A stretch of DNA of 13,904 bases from an uncultured Ktedonobacteraceae bacterium (GTDB lineage: Bacteria > Chloroflexota > Ktedonobacteria > Ktedonobacterales > Ktedonobacteraceae). Under the pieces are notes generated by a model, which saw only the letters and a program-made list of their open reading frames with translations, did no database searches and was not told the origin of the DNA. The translations under genes and the position numbers were made by a program. Numbering within the stretch: the first letter of the stretch is position 1; each line of letters begins with the position of its first letter. The stretch covers positions 1 through 13,904 of the forward strand of contig CATPCK010000419.1 in assembly GCA_955652655.1 (NCBI GenBank), given 5' to 3'. Of the stretch, positions 12,180 through 13,904 are shown one piece after another.

Positions 12180-13859
12180 ATGAAGCTTCAGAAAGTGAGG
12201 CATTACGTGCGTTATCATATATGGTATGTACATTCGCGACGATCATCAGCCCCCCTCCTATTTCTCAGTGTGCTGCTGGTGGTGCTTGCCGCTTGCAGTG
12301 GAGGATCAACAACTACACCTTCGACAACGAATGGGAGCCCTGTACCGGCATCCAAGCAAGTATTGCGTTTCCCTAATGTTGGTATTTCCGATAGCGCTTC
12401 CCTTGACCCGGCATTAGGGCCAGATGCGAATACAGCTCAGATCGTTGGTATGATTTATAGTGGGCTTGTCAGATCTGATGTCAACTTAAACGTCATACCC
12501 GCCCAGGCCACATGGGATGTATCGTCTGATACTAAGGTCTATACCTTTCATCTCAAATCAGGGATTACTTTCTCAGATGGAACACCGGTTACCGCGCAGA
12601 CGTATGTGTACACGTTGACGCGTGCGCTTTTGCCGGAGGTAAAATCGGGGATAGCCTCATTCTTTGAAGGTGCTATCGTTGGTGCAGACGCTGTCAGCGC
12701 TGGGAAGACAAAGACCCTGGCGGGAGTCAAGGCGCTCGACAATTCAACTTTGCAAATTACGTTGACGCATGCAGCCCCATACTTCCTGGAGGTACTGACC
12801 AACTCGCTGTATTTCCCATTGAATAAGACGGTGATCGACCAGTTTGGGCAAGGCGACTGGCCCAATCACGTGGCCGGTTTGGGAGTGGGGACAGGTCCAT
12901 TTATGGTGAAGGAGTGGGATCATAAAGTAAAGATGGTTCTGGTTCCTAATCCTCATTACTACGGCGCAAAGACGAAGTTGTCGGAAGTGGATATGTACTT
13001 CGTGACCGAACCCACAACAGCTTTCAAGTCATACCAGGCGAAACAGTACGATTTCATCTGGAATATCACTCCGGATGACCAGCAAATTGCGAAGGGCCTA
13101 CCCGGCTTCGTCAGAAAGTCCTTGCTGGAAACAGACCTGCTCTTCTTTAATAATAAGATGCCCCCGTTTAACAGCGCAGTGGTGCGCCAGGCCTTTGCCT
13201 ACGCCATAGACAAAGAGACTTTAGTTCGCGCGATTTTCAAAGATACGGTGATCGTTGCGCCGACGATCATTCCACCAGGAATGCCGGGCTACCAGCCCGG
13301 CTATGCCGGTATACCATATGATAAAGAAAAAGCGCGATCCCTCATGCAATCGGTGTATCCCGACGTCAGTAAGGTGCCACCAATCACCTTGTCGTATCCG
13401 ACTTCGCAGATTACTCCAGTGGAGGCTGCTGCTCTACAGCAAATGTGGCAGACAGCGCTGGGTGTGCGCGTCAACCTGCGCTCAGTAGACCTGGTGGCGT
13501 ATAATACTGAGACAACCCAGCACACGGTACAATTTGGCTCTACGCAGTGGGGCGCGGACTTCCCAGATCCGTATGATTGGTTGGCATTGAACCTGACGAC
13601 GAACGCGGCAAATAACAACGGTGAATGGAGTAATCCCACATTCGATCAGACAATCGCCCAGGCGGAACAGGCAACTGGGGATCAGCGTATCAGCCTCTAT
13701 AACAAGGCTGAGCAGAGCGCTATTTCGGATGTTGGCTGGCTGCCTATTGATCACCAGGCCATGGCGGCAGTTATTCCATCCTGGTTGCATGGTTTGACTC
13801 TGAATGGCAATGGCCTCTACTTCGGGGATTGGTCTAACGTTTACATTTTGCAACATTGA
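12180..13859 (+). CDS. Family 5 extracellular solute-binding lipoprotein (peptide/nickel-type ABC transporter)
   Basis: This protein of 559 residues is an SBP_bac_5 family binding protein that delivers oligopeptides, dipeptides or nickel-like ligands to an ABC importer. It has a basic N-terminus, a hydrophobic segment (about 24-37) and a lipobox VLAAC with cysteine 39, so it should be a lipoprotein on the outer face of the membrane. A low-complexity Ser/Thr tether (40-60) precedes the folded part. The family signature YTFHLKSGITFSDGTPVTA lies at about 121-139, with the later YAIDKETLVRAIF and WGADFPDPYDWL typical of peptide binders. The ATG at 12180 lacks a ribosome site; a GTG at 12207 has GTGAGG six bases upstream and keeps the signal peptide, so it may be the real start. 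No permease gene is within the window. Confidence 0.92.
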   Translation: MKLQKVRHYVRYHIWYVHSRRSSAPLLFLSVLLVVLAACSGGSTTTPSTTNGSPVPASKQVLRFPNVGISDSASLDPALGPDANTAQIVGMIYSGLVRSDVNLNVIPAQATWDVSSDTKVYTFHLKSGITFSDGTPVTAQTYVYTLTRALLPEVKSGIASFFEGAIVGADAVSAGKTKTLAGVKALDNSTLQITLTHAAPYFLEVLTNSLYFPLNKTVIDQFGQGDWPNHVAGLGVGTGPFMVKEWDHKVKMVLVPNPHYYGAKTKLSEVDMYFVTEPTTAFKSYQAKQYDFIWNITPDDQQIAKGLPGFVRKSLLETDLLFFNNKMPPFNSAVVRQAFAYAIDKETLVRAIFKDTVIVAPTIIPPGMPGYQPGYAGIPYDKEKARSLMQSVYPDVSKVPPITLSYPTSQITPVEAAALQQMWQTALGVRVNLRSVDLVAYNTETTQHTVQFGSTQWGADFPDPYDWLALNLTTNAANNNGEWSNPTFDQTIAQAEQATGDQRISLYNKAEQSAISDVGWLPIDHQAMAAVIPSWLHGLTLNGNGLYFGDWSNVYILQH

Positions 13860-13904
13860 TCATTACTCTGTTGAGGCAGGTCAATAGTTTCCAGGGCGAC
13901 CGCA

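Noticed and set aside
12170..12182. DnaA box (TTATCCA)
   Set aside because: Only seven of nine bases match, it is a single copy, and there is no AT-rich unwinding region or dnaA gene.

Overview
The window looks like a chromosomal segment of a Chloroflexota bacterium, most likely of the Ktedonobacteria. This rests on the style of the proteins: zinc-ribbon-tagged Ser/Thr kinase and PP2C proteins with proline/alanine-rich linkers, a TPR-tailed kinase, and a lipoprotein solute-binding protein. It is an impression from family knowledge, not a database result. Almost everything is on the minus strand; only the last gene (12180-13859) runs on the plus strand. No tRNA, rRNA, insertion sequence, CRISPR array or prophage gene is visible, and no gene-free stretch exceeds about 250 bases.

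Reading the minus strand from right to left: rocF (arginase) is divergent from a family 5 solute-binding lipoprotein. Their shared 249-base spacer holds a strong rocF promoter, a symmetric pair of -10 hexamers and a foldable leader element. Next come a likely rocF terminator, an ilvE promoter and ilvE (branched-chain aminotransferase), whose ribosome binding site is separated from its start by a 10-bp hairpin. Then follows der (ribosome-assembly GTPase) with its own extended -10 promoter, leader hairpin and terminator.

A five-gene operon follows from 8028 down to 1235: PP2C phosphatase, Ser/Thr kinase with zinc ribbon and TPRs, a second PP2C, a von Willebrand A protein and a zinc-ribbon FHA protein. 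It reads as a self-contained threonine-phosphorylation module with writer, two erasers, reader and a metal-dependent adhesion (MIDAS) scaffold, driven from one promoter at 8080-8109. The kinase and both phosphatases carry short Thr-x-x-hydrophobic motifs in their linkers that fit the FHA pT+3 rule. The second phosphatase carries what looks like a dead kinase N-lobe split by a zinc ribbon. These are the most interesting signals in the window.

The left end is the conserved rpmH-rnpA-yidD-yidC cluster (ribosomal protein L34, RNase P protein, membrane insertion factors), with a consensus promoter in front of rpmH and yidC cut by the window edge. dnaA, which often lies beside rpmH, is not present; the signalling operon takes that place.
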